From NCBI GenBank assembly GCA_036850595.1, contig CM072156.1, forward strand, positions 10,657,441 to 10,721,440: DNA of 64,000 bases, in the 5' to 3' direction. This DNA comes from Rhyacichthys aspro (lineage: Eukaryota; Chordata; Actinopteri; Gobiiformes; Rhyacichthyidae). The notes below the pieces were generated by a model, which did not search any database, was not told the origin of the DNA, and saw only the letters and a program-made list of their open reading frames with translations. The stretch's first letter is position 1. Every line of letters begins with the position of its first letter. Of this stretch, positions 1-10,979 are shown in pieces. The position numbers and the translations under genes were made by a program.

Positions 1-2868
1 GGTACCCTTTAAGCTGTGGTACTTTCTTGATTAGGGGCAGGAGCTGAGAGTCAACAGCCTTCTGGTCCTCCTTCCTTTGCTCTGTCAGCTGGTACTTCTG
101 CAAGAGAGGACAACATAACTACTGGGTCACGGCTCGTGGAAAAAAAAAGAAAAAAAAAAGTGAAGTGTAGAAAAGGACAGTTCACCTCTTTCTCTGTATC
201 AAAGATCTCTCCTTCCTGGTGACGGGGCCTCCTCAGCTTCTTCTTCTTGAAATAGGCGTCATTCAGGGTTTTAGGGATCTTCATACCAGAGATGTCAATT
301 CTGGTGTTTGTGGCAATGGCAAACTTCTGATGAGCCCTGCGCAAAGGGACTCTGTTCAGGGCAAGAGGGCCTAAAGACAAGAAGTTTGTTATTACATGTC
401 TCTAACAAAAGATTTTCAAAGTTGTAATTATGTAATGTTACCGGTTCTTACCAGTGACAAGCAGGAGACCACTTGAAAGCTGCTTCAGAAACACCACACG
501 CTAGAAAAGAATTGTAATGTTAGATGAGATTTAAGTTTAGATTATTTTACACTTAAAATAGCATAGTGGTCAGAGCAATACTATCAGTATATTATATCAG
601 TAACCTTCTGGTAACAAACACGAGCACTCAAACTGACATGGTTAACTGCTCATACAGATTCTGCTCCAGATGCAACCATACTGAAATAACAAATTTTCAG
701 CATATCTGGAGGCCTACAAGGCATTAGTTAAGGAAAATGCCTATTGATTTTGATAAGTGAGCTTTACTCAATAGGGACTGGTCAACAACTTCCCTAAATA
801 TAAAGAAAACAGATTATCAATTAAAAATGTAATGTCAAAAGACCTTTAGTGAAGTACAAATCACTGCAAAAGACCTAGAGTTTTCAACAAATCCAAATGT
901 TCAAGATTAGGTTAATGCGTGACTCAAGAATTAGCATATTAAGCCCAGACTTTATCAAATTTTACAGAAAATAGGGTTGATGTAACTGCTGATTTCTTTC
1001 AACCAAGAACTGAGTGTTGACTGACACTGAGAACATCTATATAAGACCAATTTACTAGACAATATCCCTTGGATGAAGGATGAAACATCTTTTGCATGTC
1101 ATGTTAGACTTCCCTTCAGCATGGTACATTTATATCATGTTTGGAGGCTAAAGTTAAGAAATAACATTCACCTTTCCACGGTGGCGACCAGTGAGCAGGA
1201 TCAGCACAGTTCCTGGGGTAATGGAGGCACGCAGTTTCCTCTTGTGTTGACTAAAGGGTTTCTTGCTGTGGCTCTTCAGCTTGCGGGGCACATCCTCTGT
1301 TGGGTAGTAACGGGGCTGGAACATTGGAAAATGCACCAAATTAAAAACACCTCTATCAAAGCACTTCTTACAGTTACATTTTCAATTTGATGCCCTGTCC
1401 ACACAGAGGCACATATCTCTGAAAACATTGCTTTTCCTGTACATTTCTGCCTTCTGTGCACAATAGTTTAAATTTTAATGACTCCTCTGAAAACTACTTT
1501 TATGTTGAAGATTTTCTGAAGTACTTTTTGTAAAATCATTTATCAATTCAGTTACAGAGCTATTGTTTTATATTAAAAGCATGGCTTATCCATGATAGCC
1601 CTAATGGTAGGCACAGTTCTGGGCAAATTTATCCCACAAAGCTCAAAAGTTTTCTGTCACTTGTCACCTATGGGTCTATCAGACATGATGATCACATTGT
1701 CCCGTGGACATAGCCTCAGTGTACTTACCATCTTGCGCAGCTTGACAACCCGAGTGCCTCCATTCTTGTCTCCACCAACAGTCTTGACAATAGTGGCCTT
1801 GGGCTTCTCCTTAAGCTTCTTCTCTATCTGAAATGTGGGCAAAGAACAAGATTTCTTAAAAAAAAACAAGTCTTGAGACTTAAATGTGCCATCATTACGT
1901 TCAGGACTGTCTCAGGACGAACACATGCCCCTATGTCAAAGCACTGTCAATTCAGGGATGGGTGGATGTGTACAATATGATCACCAAATAAACATTGCTT
2001 TCAATAAAAAGATCTGATCCTTTTGACAAAAAGGCATTCACTAGCTCAGCGACTCTTGGTTAACTCAAAACTGCATTACTAAGCACAGCAACTTTTCCTG
2101 GTTCTATTTTCAAACCACAATCTTGCTGCACATTGTGAATGCAGTGCCAATATTTCTCCATGTTTCACTTTGCTTCTCTTTTCTATGCTGTTTCAGTGTC
2201 TAAGCAGACGTATCCAGCTATGGATAACTATCGGTAGCCACAACTTCTATGTAGACAACTCATGACCCCGCAACATGCAGCATTGGTCAAAGTGGGTATT
2301 TTCAGTTTAACAGGTACGCTCCAAACCCACATCTGCCAAGTAAGACTAAACTTCAAATGTAGCAGAGAGTAGCATCAGAACAATATCATCTGGGTTTGCC
2401 TTTGCTTTTGCCTCTGACAGTAAAGGCCAAGTCCAACCTGGGGTTTGTGAGCATAATCAGTCCTTTGAACTATATTATGTGCTCAAGATTAACTGTTAGA
2501 AGCCTGGGACCCTGGTGAAAGATGAAAACATAAAAACATAAGATATACAAATAAAATCTGACGTTTTACAGTCTTAAGGAGACAGATGGGACAGATGACA
2601 AAAGTCTGGAGTGCTGCTGCTAGTGAATTATGTGAGTGCAGAACAATGTTGCTGGAATGTTTAAGTGCCCTCATCAGTTTAACTATGGACAGGTTTGCCC
2701 AAGATGTAAGATTAGTTTTACCTTGGTCTCGGTGGTCTTGGTCTTCCTCTTGTACATGGCTCTGCGAGCATACATGGCAGAGCGGGAGTACCGACCGATG
2801 CCCCGGGCCAGAACTGGGTTCCGGCTGCCGTGCTTCTTCTTGGCAGACTTTTTGTCTCCCTCTGCCAT
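1..2868 (-). CDS. rpl6: 60S ribosomal protein L6 (eL6), C-terminus cut by window edge
   Basis: Structural protein of the large cytosolic ribosomal subunit (eL6 family). Coding exons in transcript order are 2722-2868, 1729-1827, 1172-1315, 452-500, 186-370 and 1-97 (continuing beyond base 1). All junctions are GT-AG and phases close exactly. The ATG is the first base of exon 2, directly after its CAG acceptor. Recognisable stretches are the basic N-terminus MAEGDKKSAKKKHGSRNP, the RYSRSAMYARRAMYKRK block, KPFSQHKRKLRASITPGTVL, LLTGRHRGK, and DAYFKKKKLRRPRHQEGEIF. About 240 residues are present; comparison with human RPL6 suggests roughly 20 C-terminal residues lie outside. It is tandem with ACAA2, whose 3' end lies just upstream of this promoter. 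I looked for intronic box C/D snoRNAs and saw no convincing C plus D box pair. Family assignment is certain. Confidence 0.97.
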
Positions 2869-3410
2869 CTGACAAATGTAAAGCTGATGTTAACAATGCT
2901 CAGAAATGTAGTACTTTTTCAAAATGCACATTTTATACTCCACGCGGTTTGGACCTCAGGGTAAACATTCATTTCAAGCTCATAAGCATGACAGTGTTCA
3001 GGGACATTACAAATTAGCCAGTTAATTCCGGAAAACGGGGTAGGTTTCCAGTTGCAGTAAAGCTTTAGAAAACTGACAAATATGACACTGTGTTTGACTT
3101 TTAGCCTGAAATAAAACGTAAGGAACAATTTCATAAGTGGCGAATTAAATATGCCAATCAACACGTTTCTGCAAGCTAAAAAGCTAACGCTATAAGCAGC
3201 ATGAAGGCTAGCCGGCGGCCTTCACTAGCATTTCAACAAATCCTGTTAGTACAGAGATAGAGTCGCGAGTACGATGTAATACGTATGTTTAATGCATCGT
3301 CAAGAAACAAGGACTCGTCCTTTACAACTCATGTGTTAAATGCTTATTCCGTAAAGCAGATGAATATAGATATTAATCGAACTGTAACACGAATGCAGGG
3401 GACATCTTAC

Positions 3411-3457
3411 CTTTGCTATGAAAAAAAGACCGACATCCGGGCATTTGACGTATATAA
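3411..3457 (-). promoter_or_regulatory. rpl6: RPL6 core promoter, TOP start and non-coding exon 1
   Basis: On the minus strand a TATA-like TTATATA (3451-3457) lies 23-29 bases upstream of a C followed by a run of T (near 3428). This is the 5'-terminal oligopyrimidine (TOP) start typical of ribosomal-protein mRNAs. The short untranslated exon ends with GCAAAG at 3411, followed by donor GTAAGAT. What is seen is the TATA, pyrimidine run and donor. TOP control by mTOR is established for the family. The exact start base is inferred. Confidence 0.75.
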
Positions 3458-3575
3458 GGACGTTGCACAGTGACGTTGACGTACGGCGTCGATTTTCAGG
3501 TGGTTGTGGTCGTTGTAGTCCTAATTTTGTGACGTTCTAATTTTTTTCTTTTCAAAAACAATACATTTCTTACAT

Positions 3576-3581
3576 TTTATT
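3576..3581 (-). terminator. acaa2: Likely ACAA2 poly(A) signal
   Basis: AATAAA on the minus strand, about 865 bases after the ACAA2 stop codon and about 120 bases upstream of the RPL6 TATA box. The stretch 3582-4444 has no other coding signal and is best read as a long ACAA2 3'UTR. An earlier, weaker signal could be used instead. Confidence 0.5.
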
Positions 3582-4444
3582 AAAATACAAATTTTCAAAC
3601 ATAGCTCTTTGTAGCTCTCAAACACTACAACAGACTACTGATAACAATGAGACTAGTAAGGGAAGTCACCAAGAGTACTTCCACTCTTACAGACTGTTTC
3701 CTGCAGCAATTAGGGGCCTTACTGCAACTCTTGCCAAGGTACTTTAGAGCAAATAGGTGAAAGCCATGTACTTAACATAGCCATAGTGTAGCAGTTTCTG
3801 GGTTTAGTCTAGTATCTATTTTATTCTCTCTTGCAGTTATTCAGAAGTTAAGAACTGTATCATTTAAGATATATGCAAATTCCAAGTATTATTAATAAAG
3901 CCACCTTACCCACATAATTACATTACATTTTTTTACAACTTCAGCACCCAAAATGCTGCAACAATAGTTTAATAATTCAAGTACAATAAAAGGGAGTATT
4001 TGCTCAAGTAATCATGTATTTACATTATATTGTTTCCAGTTAATTTGTTTTCAATGTGAGATAATTAAATTGTGCATGATTCTATCTCAAACACTCAAAA
4101 GAACCACAACATGTACATGAACAATTTTATAGATAGTGAAGTTACATGTGACATTTTAAGGCAGAAAGTTGTTGTTTTTTATACCCCAAAAAATAATTGT
4201 ACAGTATTTTATATATGTATATACCAAAAAGTTAGCTCTGCATTACAGGCACAAACTGTAGCTGTAAAAAAAAATCGGATTAAATCAGAAACTACAAGTG
4301 AATGCATCTTGTTATAAAAACATTTTTGACATTATACCAAATTGTGGTATAATTTATGTTTGGATCAGAGATATTGTATCTTGATTATGGGTGTGTGCAG
4401 GCTGTTGAACAGTTTCTTGTTTCCTTCGGAGTATGCTGATTTCC

Positions 4445-7107
4445 TTAGTGGGTATTTTCAATGATGATGGCGATGCCCTGACCACCACCGATGCAAGCAG
4501 AGCCAACAGCATACTTGCCTCCTCGTCGCCTGTCAGAAATGAAAGCCTGTTACTTCAATATCAAATTTAAAGTAGATTGCACTTAAAACCAACACTAAAG
4601 TTACCTGAGCTCATGAACCAGGTGGGCAGTGATGCGTGTCCCAGAGGCACCTAAAGGATGGCCAATGGCAATAGCTCCACCACTGACATTGCTCTTCTCT
4701 GGATCTAGTCCAAGTGATTTAGCCACAGCCAAGTACTGAGGGGCAAAAGCCTCATTAACCTGAAACACACAAGTCATACAGTCAAAATTAAATGACTGAT
4801 GATTTTTAAAACTTTTATTTAACGAAGGAGCATTTTGTAAAATATATTGTACCTCCACTAGATCCATGTCACTCAGAGAAAGACCAGCTTTTTTAAGAGC
4901 TTCTGTGATAGCGGGAACTGGACCTACATAAACAAAGGATACTTTCTATATAGAACACAAATTCATTTCATTTTTGCACTATTATTTAATTTGAGCATTT
5001 TACGTCACATCACAATACGTACCAATTCCCATAATGCTTGGATCACAGCCTGACACGTGATAGGCGACAATCCTGGCCAGTGGTGTAAGCTTGTGTTCTT
5101 TTAGTGCATCTTCACTCGCAATCACCACAGCAGCTGCACCATCAGACACACCCTAATGATACAGAAAATTCATCTTTATATAAATTTAAAACATCAAAAT
5201 ATCACTAAAACTAGTCTGAGGTCTATCAGAAAGACAAAAACTGTAACTGCACCTTGAATATTTAATGATTGTTTCAGATGTCCAAAAACAATATAAATAG
5301 CCCAAACAAGTTCATATTAGATGTTTATCTACACTCACCGAAGCATTAGCAGCAGTGACTGTTCCGCCCTTTTTAAACACAGGGGGTAGTTTCGCCATCT
5401 GTTCTAGTGTGGTCTGAGGACGGGGGTGTTCATCTTGAGCCATGGACACTTTGCCTTTCTTAGCTTTCACTTCAATAGGAGCGATTTCTGCAGTGTAGCA
5501 GCCTGCCTCATGAGCTGACAGAAAAATATAAATGATAAATTACTGTTTATTTATTACAAGACTTGCTGCTATTCCAGACTTTGAGGTCTCCTTTTTACCT
5601 GCCTTCCACCTTTGCTGTGTTTGGTGTGCATACTTGTCACAGTCTTCTCTTGTGATCTCATATTTCTCTGCCAGGTTTTCTGCTGTGATACCCATTGGAA
5701 TTTTGACATGCAGGTCAGTCAGCCCTGCCCACAAAGTGTCCTCAAGCTATTAAACAGAGAGGTTAAAGGATTAAATTATTAAATTTATTTTAAGCATATT
5801 ATGATACTCAAAGAGTACAAAAAATAGTTGAGAACCTTAAGGTCAACTCCAAACTTTGTCCCAAATCTGATGTTGCGGACAGCATAAGGAGCCTGGCTCA
5901 TACTCTCTGAACCACCGCAAAGGACAACTTCTGACTCTTTGAGGCAAATCTCCTACAAATACACAACATCATACATGCTTAATCTGAAGCAATACAAAGA
6001 AAATATATATATATAGCATAGCATGGCAAGTACGTACTTGAGCACCATTGATAATAGATTGAAAACCTGACCCACACAGTCTATTGACAGTGAGTGCAGG
6101 TGCAGGTATGGGAACACCACACCTCAAGCCAACATGACGGGCAATGTATGGGGCATCTGCTGAACTCTAAAATATGTCACAGACATATTTCAGGCGGTTG
6201 AAGAATTGAAACAAAAACACAGACATTTTTACATAATTTTTAAATTGGCAATATGCATCACCTGCATGACATTTCCCATGATTACACTGTTAACTATCTC
6301 AGGGGCCACACCCCCTGCAGCAAGGGCAGCTTTAGCTGCATGTTCTGCAAGGTCTGTTGCACTGTGGTCTTTCAAGACACCTCCATAGGTTCCAAATGGG
6401 GTGCGCTTAGCAGCCACAATAAAGACACCTGCAGAAAAATAATATTATAAATATAATAATATTGTGTCCACTGCAATACCAGGAAGATATTTGAGACAAT
6501 AAATATAAGACTTGGATTATAAGGACAGAATTTCATGTCTCACTTTGTGTTTTTTACATTAGGCTTCTCAAGTGAACTAACATGAAACTGACCAGAAAAT
6601 CAGTTTGTTTAACAAAGGGCACAGTCTGGCTTCCAGAAATTCTATGATACGTTCATTTACAGATCATCATGACTGGTAACTGTTACCTGTATTCCTTTAG
6701 ATTTCCAAAAGACTAGCCGAGACCATATTTTAACAATAATGTATTTACTAACTGTAGCTTGAAAAATTGCGCAAGAAACCTTCAGTCATCTTGTAAAAAT
6801 TCGATTTTTCAAACTAAAGTTAGAGGCCAACAACGGATCTGCTATGGCATACACAACAAATGTAGCAATAAGAAACTATCTGTTCATCTTGCAGAGTATA
6901 GAAATCCAAGTTACACCGTCATGTCACAGATAATACAGTGATATTTTGAGACCAACTTTACGTCGAATTTCTAATCAATGATTTACAATAAAGAGCACGA
7001 GTTTTCACTGTCTTATGCTTATAATACAGCATAATATTAGCCCAGTAGTTATCGGTGTGTATTTAACTTAACTAATAAATTATTTAATTACCTCTGAGAA
7101 GCGCCAT
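4445..7107 (-). CDS. acaa2: Mitochondrial 3-ketoacyl-CoA thiolase (ACAA2)
   Basis: Catalyses the last step of mitochondrial fatty-acid beta-oxidation, the thiolytic cleavage of 3-ketoacyl-CoA. Ten coding exons in transcript order: 7092-7107, 6262-6428, 6038-6166, 5836-5952, 5599-5746, 5339-5514, 5023-5152, 4853-4923, 4605-4759, 4445-4529. They total 1194 nt, giving 397 residues, identical to human ACAA2. Exon 1 supplies only MALLRG minus two bases, as in ACAA2 rather than ACAT1 or HADHB. Catalytic residues fall at family positions: nucleophile Cys92 in NRLCGSGFQ, His352 in IAIGHPLGASG, Cys382 in GSACIGGGQG. The N-terminus has no long presequence; in this family it acts as an uncleaved import signal (known, not seen here). 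It shares a 422-bp intergenic promoter with MRPL40 on the other strand. Confidence 0.98.
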
Positions 7108-7529
7108 AATGCTGGTTAGGAAGAGTTCACTTGTCCGAATAAACTGTTCAACTCTTGCACGACTCTTTTCTACATTGGAAAGCGACCTTTCCCCTAAATA
7201 ATGCTCTGCCAAGATTCGACAAACATGTGAAATTTCGACAAGGAAAATTTCAAAACAATAACATCATAAATCTTATTTAAAATATTATTTACATATTTAT
7301 TTTTATCACAATAATATATATGGCTTGAACACACATATATATTTGTCATTATTATTTATAAATATTAGTCGAAAGTGCGCCACCAGACTCAACACAACGT
7401 CATTTTCCTGCGTCCCTGCATATGTCCCTCAAGGATATGCATGGATGTACTTGACATGTCGCTGTGGTGTATTGATGAGTTATGATTTGTATTTAATTTT
7501 TCTGTACGGTAAAACATAGTGAGAAAACA
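7108..7529. promoter_or_regulatory. Bidirectional promoter between ACAA2 and MRPL40
   Basis: The two start codons face away from each other with 422 bp between them, so both 5'UTRs and both promoters must fit here. I see no TATA box at a suitable place for either gene and no CpG-dense block. There are GGAA/TTCC cores (for example near 7409-7413) that could be ETS-type sites. The arrangement is seen directly; shared regulation of two nuclear genes for mitochondrial proteins is inference. Confidence 0.6.
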
Positions 7530-8904
7530 ATGTCGCTGGCTTCTTCTCGTTGTATCTGCAGGGGTTTATCTCAGTACGTCGCTCCACCAGGGTAAGAAGA
7601 GCAGAAATCCTTGAGTATTTGCATTCCGTAGCTAGCTAGCTAACTGTAACGCAATTGATTTTGGTTACTCGATGAGGGGAGCGGACTGGTGTTCTCTCCT
7701 CGTCCATTACAAAACTATTGATCATGCATATTTGTGTGCCTTTGCAGCTTGATAAGAGATAATCGACATGCTGTACCGAACCTTCTTTTTGTACCAGCGA
7801 TGACACTGAGGACAACGACACCACTGAGGTGAAGATCAATGTAGTATTTAGCCATAGTACTGTAGTTCACTATAAACAATACATATTGATTTACAATATT
7901 GATATTTGAATTTGATTTGAACTTTACCGTTATAAATGAGCAAAAACAATATAGATATATACTAAATATGCTCAATTATCTGTAATATTTACAATGTTAA
8001 CCACGTAGTTGTATTTTTCACAGACTGTGATAAATAGGTGTTTATATGTAGCACCTAAATCATTTTTGCGTTGCACAACATATCTTTTTCTATACAAGAT
8101 GCCAATTTATCATGTATTCCCTACCCTTGTGGATATCAGGTCAAAGGGTACTTTTTAAAATGTGTTTTTTGTTTTTCCAGTGCAGAACCCAAAAAGAAGA
8201 AGAAAGTGGATCCAAAAAGGGAGCAAATGATGAGAGAAAGGCTTAAGAAAAAACTCAAGAAGCTGGAAAAGGTCCCACCTGAACTTATACCGATAGAAGA
8301 CTTCATTACTCCAGCCAAATGCTTAGATGAAGCAAGGTATGTTTATTTATTGAATACAAGGATAAATGAAAAGGCTTATTGTTTTACATTCTCCAATGTA
8401 TTAAATGAGTTTGTGAGTGTGTTTAAGGTCCTTTTTCCTTGACGGTGGTTGTTTGTACTGTGCTATTATGTCTATAAAATTAAGTGCTGTAAAACATTTT
8501 ACTTTCTTCAGGGCACGGTCTGCACCAAGAATTTCATTCGAAGAGGGTGAACGTCGAGCTTTGCTACTGAAAGAATGGGCTCGATACAAACAGGTCATTA
8601 CTCATTAAAGCAGCATTGTTTAGCTTTCACTGAAATTATCTGACTGACCAACGTAGACAAATGTTGTTTTTTCCAGGAGCAACATATGGCTGAAGTGAAA
8701 GCTGTTGAAACCGCTCTGCAAGCTCAGAGGGAAGCACTGGAGGAGCTGAGGATCACATCTAAAGAGCTATACCAGGCAGCGCTAAAACCAGACTTTTCTC
8801 TCTTTCCATTCTCTCATGAGGGCCCTGCCCACACACCACCAAAAACCAAATATGAAGCACCTGATGGGAAATACAATGATATTACTAAAGTCTACACACA
8901 ATAA
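7530..8904 (+). CDS. mrpl40: Mitochondrial ribosomal protein L40 (mL40)
   Basis: Component of the large subunit of the mitochondrial ribosome. Exons: 7530-7591, 7748-7828, 8181-8336, 8512-8593, 8677-8904; 609 nt, 202 residues (human protein 206). Exon 2 was chosen because its 81 nt keep phase 2 between exons 1 and 3 and it is open throughout. A shorter candidate using the acceptor before 7799 breaks the frame. The N-terminal 50 or so residues are poorly conserved and presumably the mitochondrial presequence. The mature part shows the conserved KKKKKVDPKRE, ELIPIEDFITP, RRALLLKEWARYKQ and the C-terminal YNDITKVYTQ. It is head to head with ACAA2 and convergent with C22orf39, as MRPL40 and C22orf39 are in human 22q11.2. 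Confidence 0.96.
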
Positions 8905-8905
8905 A
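8900..8905 (+). terminator. mrpl40: AATAAA overlapping the MRPL40 stop codon
   Basis: The last codon and stop (CAA TAA) followed by A create AATAAA across the end of the reading frame. A GT-rich stretch follows at about 8928-8960, as expected downstream of a cleavage site. If used, the 3'UTR would be only about 15-25 nt. Other usable signals downstream were not obvious before the convergent C22orf39 end. Confidence 0.5.
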
Positions 8906-9264
8906 AAGACAGAAAAATGCCTGCAACTTGTGTGTACTGTTCTTGGAATGGGTTGGTGTGAAAGACCACTGTACATGTTTTTCCAAGCATTTATCCATAC
9001 ATTTACACTTCAATTTATTACACATTTTGTCATATTATATATGGCACACAGGTTTGAAATACAGCCTACTTTAAAATCCTACAATATCACTTTATGCAAG
9101 TAAATGCCAGGCACATTCGATTGTAGCATTTTGTTCCCATGACAATACATGATGCTTCAATAAGCAGCCCAGCCCATGTGGTACAGGGTCATGAGCACTT
9201 GGGATAGTTTTAGTATTTGGTTTACACAAAGTGAAATCTAATTAGTGACATGGCAGCATTGTGT
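8906..9264. other. Convergent 3' intergenic gap MRPL40 / C22orf39
   Basis: The 3' ends of MRPL40 (+) and C22orf39 (-) meet here. I see no other gene. Minus-strand TTTATT-type signals for C22orf39 are not clear-cut, so the two 3'UTRs may overlap. Confidence 0.5.
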
Positions 9265-10207
9265 TCATGTCTCTTGAGACTTCTCTTGGTTTAAAGGCAT
9301 GTGCCAGTCTCTTGGAGGTTCTTGCCTCAGTTCCCACACAGGAGTAAATTTTCTCTGCTCTGCCACTCTGTTCCTTTCACTCCTTTGCAATGCCTCCTGT
9401 ATGACAGACATTTAAAGAACAATACTTGTGAATAGACTTGAGCAGACCAATTTAAAGCACATTAAGTATCACATTATACAACATTATAAGTATCAATTTT
9501 ACAACAAAGTAAGATAAACATTAATTTTGACCTGGGTTTTGGAGTCTTTCTGTTTCTCCCATTCTCTGCAGTTGTTGTAGTCTTCCTTCCACTGCTGGCA
9601 GGATGGTGAGTTCCCATAAGTGTAGTAGTGATGGAAGCGATTTCTAAAGCTTTTGCAGTGTCTAAATTCACTCCAGTAGTCCTCACAAGTCCGTGGTGTC
9701 TTTAAATAAACATTCTACATGTTAAATAATTTAACTTTTTAAAGCTCATTCATACGGCACAGATCCAACTTGTCTAAATGAATATAACTGGTAATTTAAC
9801 ATCAACGAGACCTTTAATGTCCTGTTAAAAGCTTGTGTTAGACAGCGCCTCCCTACGGTTCCTATGCCCCGATACAAACATGAACTGCAATCGACTCGGG
9901 GCTTGTCTCTATTATCGATCTGATTATGTCTTACAAATGATTATGAGCGAGGCTATAAGTGGAAAGATAAATTTGATTGAAATATAAAGTCATTCAGACC
10001 ACGTTTAAGTTATTAAAACAGCCTGACATTGTTAATGCTAGCTAAGGTTAAATTGTTAGCAACGCTGGGTTCTTAACATTTTACATGTAATTTGCTCTTC
10101 ATTATTTAATTACATGCTCAAATATATTGGGATACAGCTACTGTAAGTAAAATATTTAAGTAAGTTTAATGTATTACCCTCCACAGTATATTTCGAGGCT
10201 GCTCCAT
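9265..10207 (-). CDS. c22orf39: C22orf39 / PANTS homologue (UPF0545), twin CX9C protein
   Basis: Small protein of 109 residues encoded by exons 10178-10207, 9532-9699 and 9265-9396. It matches human C22orf39 (called PANTS, a synaptic-plasticity regulator) through FHHYYTYGNSPSCQQW, DYNNCREWEK and the C-terminal PPRDWHMPL. Four cysteines, C15, C25, C44 and C54, form two CX9C motifs separated by 18 residues. That pattern defines coiled-coil-helix-coiled-coil-helix proteins, many of them oxidised in the mitochondrial intermembrane space. No signal peptide or membrane segment is seen. Function beyond the family name is not established from sequence. It lies 3' to 3' with MRPL40 and tandem to UFD1, a conserved neighbourhood. 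The partner HIRA, head to head in human, is not in this window. Confidence 0.94.
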
Positions 10208-10979
10208 TGAAACGGGATGTAGTTGAAACACTTCCGGTGTGATCGTGTTTCACATTTAAAGATTAAAGCCCATCAGATCATTTAGACAGTTTTAGATTTG
10301 GTTTCACCCTATGGTTTTAACTTACACTGTACAAATTTTCAGTAGGTATTTCTTAGTTCTCCTACGAGGTTAAATCATTTCAGCAACTTCTATAAAAGCA
10401 CTCATAACAATAAATGTGTTCATTGTCCAAGTTTGATTGATTAAATGAAGCAACAGAACTTTAAAACACTGTTTATTTGCCTATAAATAAACCAAAGGAA
10501 ACAATTATTAATCATTTACATTCCAGTAATTCAAGATAAATTACACTGGCATTATTGCTGCTATTTTATTATAAAAAGGGTTTTCAAAACGGTATTTTTT
10601 ATAAAGTGAAAAGTGTTGAAAATGCCACAGCAAATGACAGGGAAAATTAAAATTGAAGTATTGTAAAGGCATGTAAATCTGAAAAACGATATTTCACTGG
10701 TCCTATGAGTAATGATGTATATATAATTCATGGTGCCCTGCCAAACAAAGTCTTTCCACCTTAAAGAAAAAAGTGGGGCAGTTCTAGAATTGAATTCAAG
10801 AGTTATTGTCAGAAATTAAGTATAACTCAACAGCACAACACAATGTTCAAAAGGAAACAACAATCCCAATGCATCACTTCGGGGTTTTTTTTTTTGTTTT
10901 TACTTTGCTGTTGAAGATTAACTACACTGGAGTGGGCTTCCCTGTACATATAAACAGGAAGAGTCTTCACAGGAGTAGT
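10208..10979 (-). other. C22orf39 promoter and UFD1 3'UTR
   Basis: UFD1's stop is at 10980, and minus-strand AATAAA signals occur at 10565-10570 and 10472-10477, giving a 3'UTR of about 410-510 nt. The remaining roughly 260 bases up to 10208 must hold the C22orf39 promoter and 5'UTR. No TATA box or CpG cluster is evident. Confidence 0.55.

Noticed and set aside
1660..1730. Possible box C/D snoRNA in an RPL6 intron (ATGATGATCA and nearby TCAGTG)
   Set aside because: No proper C box plus D box with a terminal stem on either strand.
7799..7828. Shorter MRPL40 exon 2 starting after GTACCAG
   Set aside because: Its length breaks phase with the next exon; the 81-nt version from 7748 keeps the frame.
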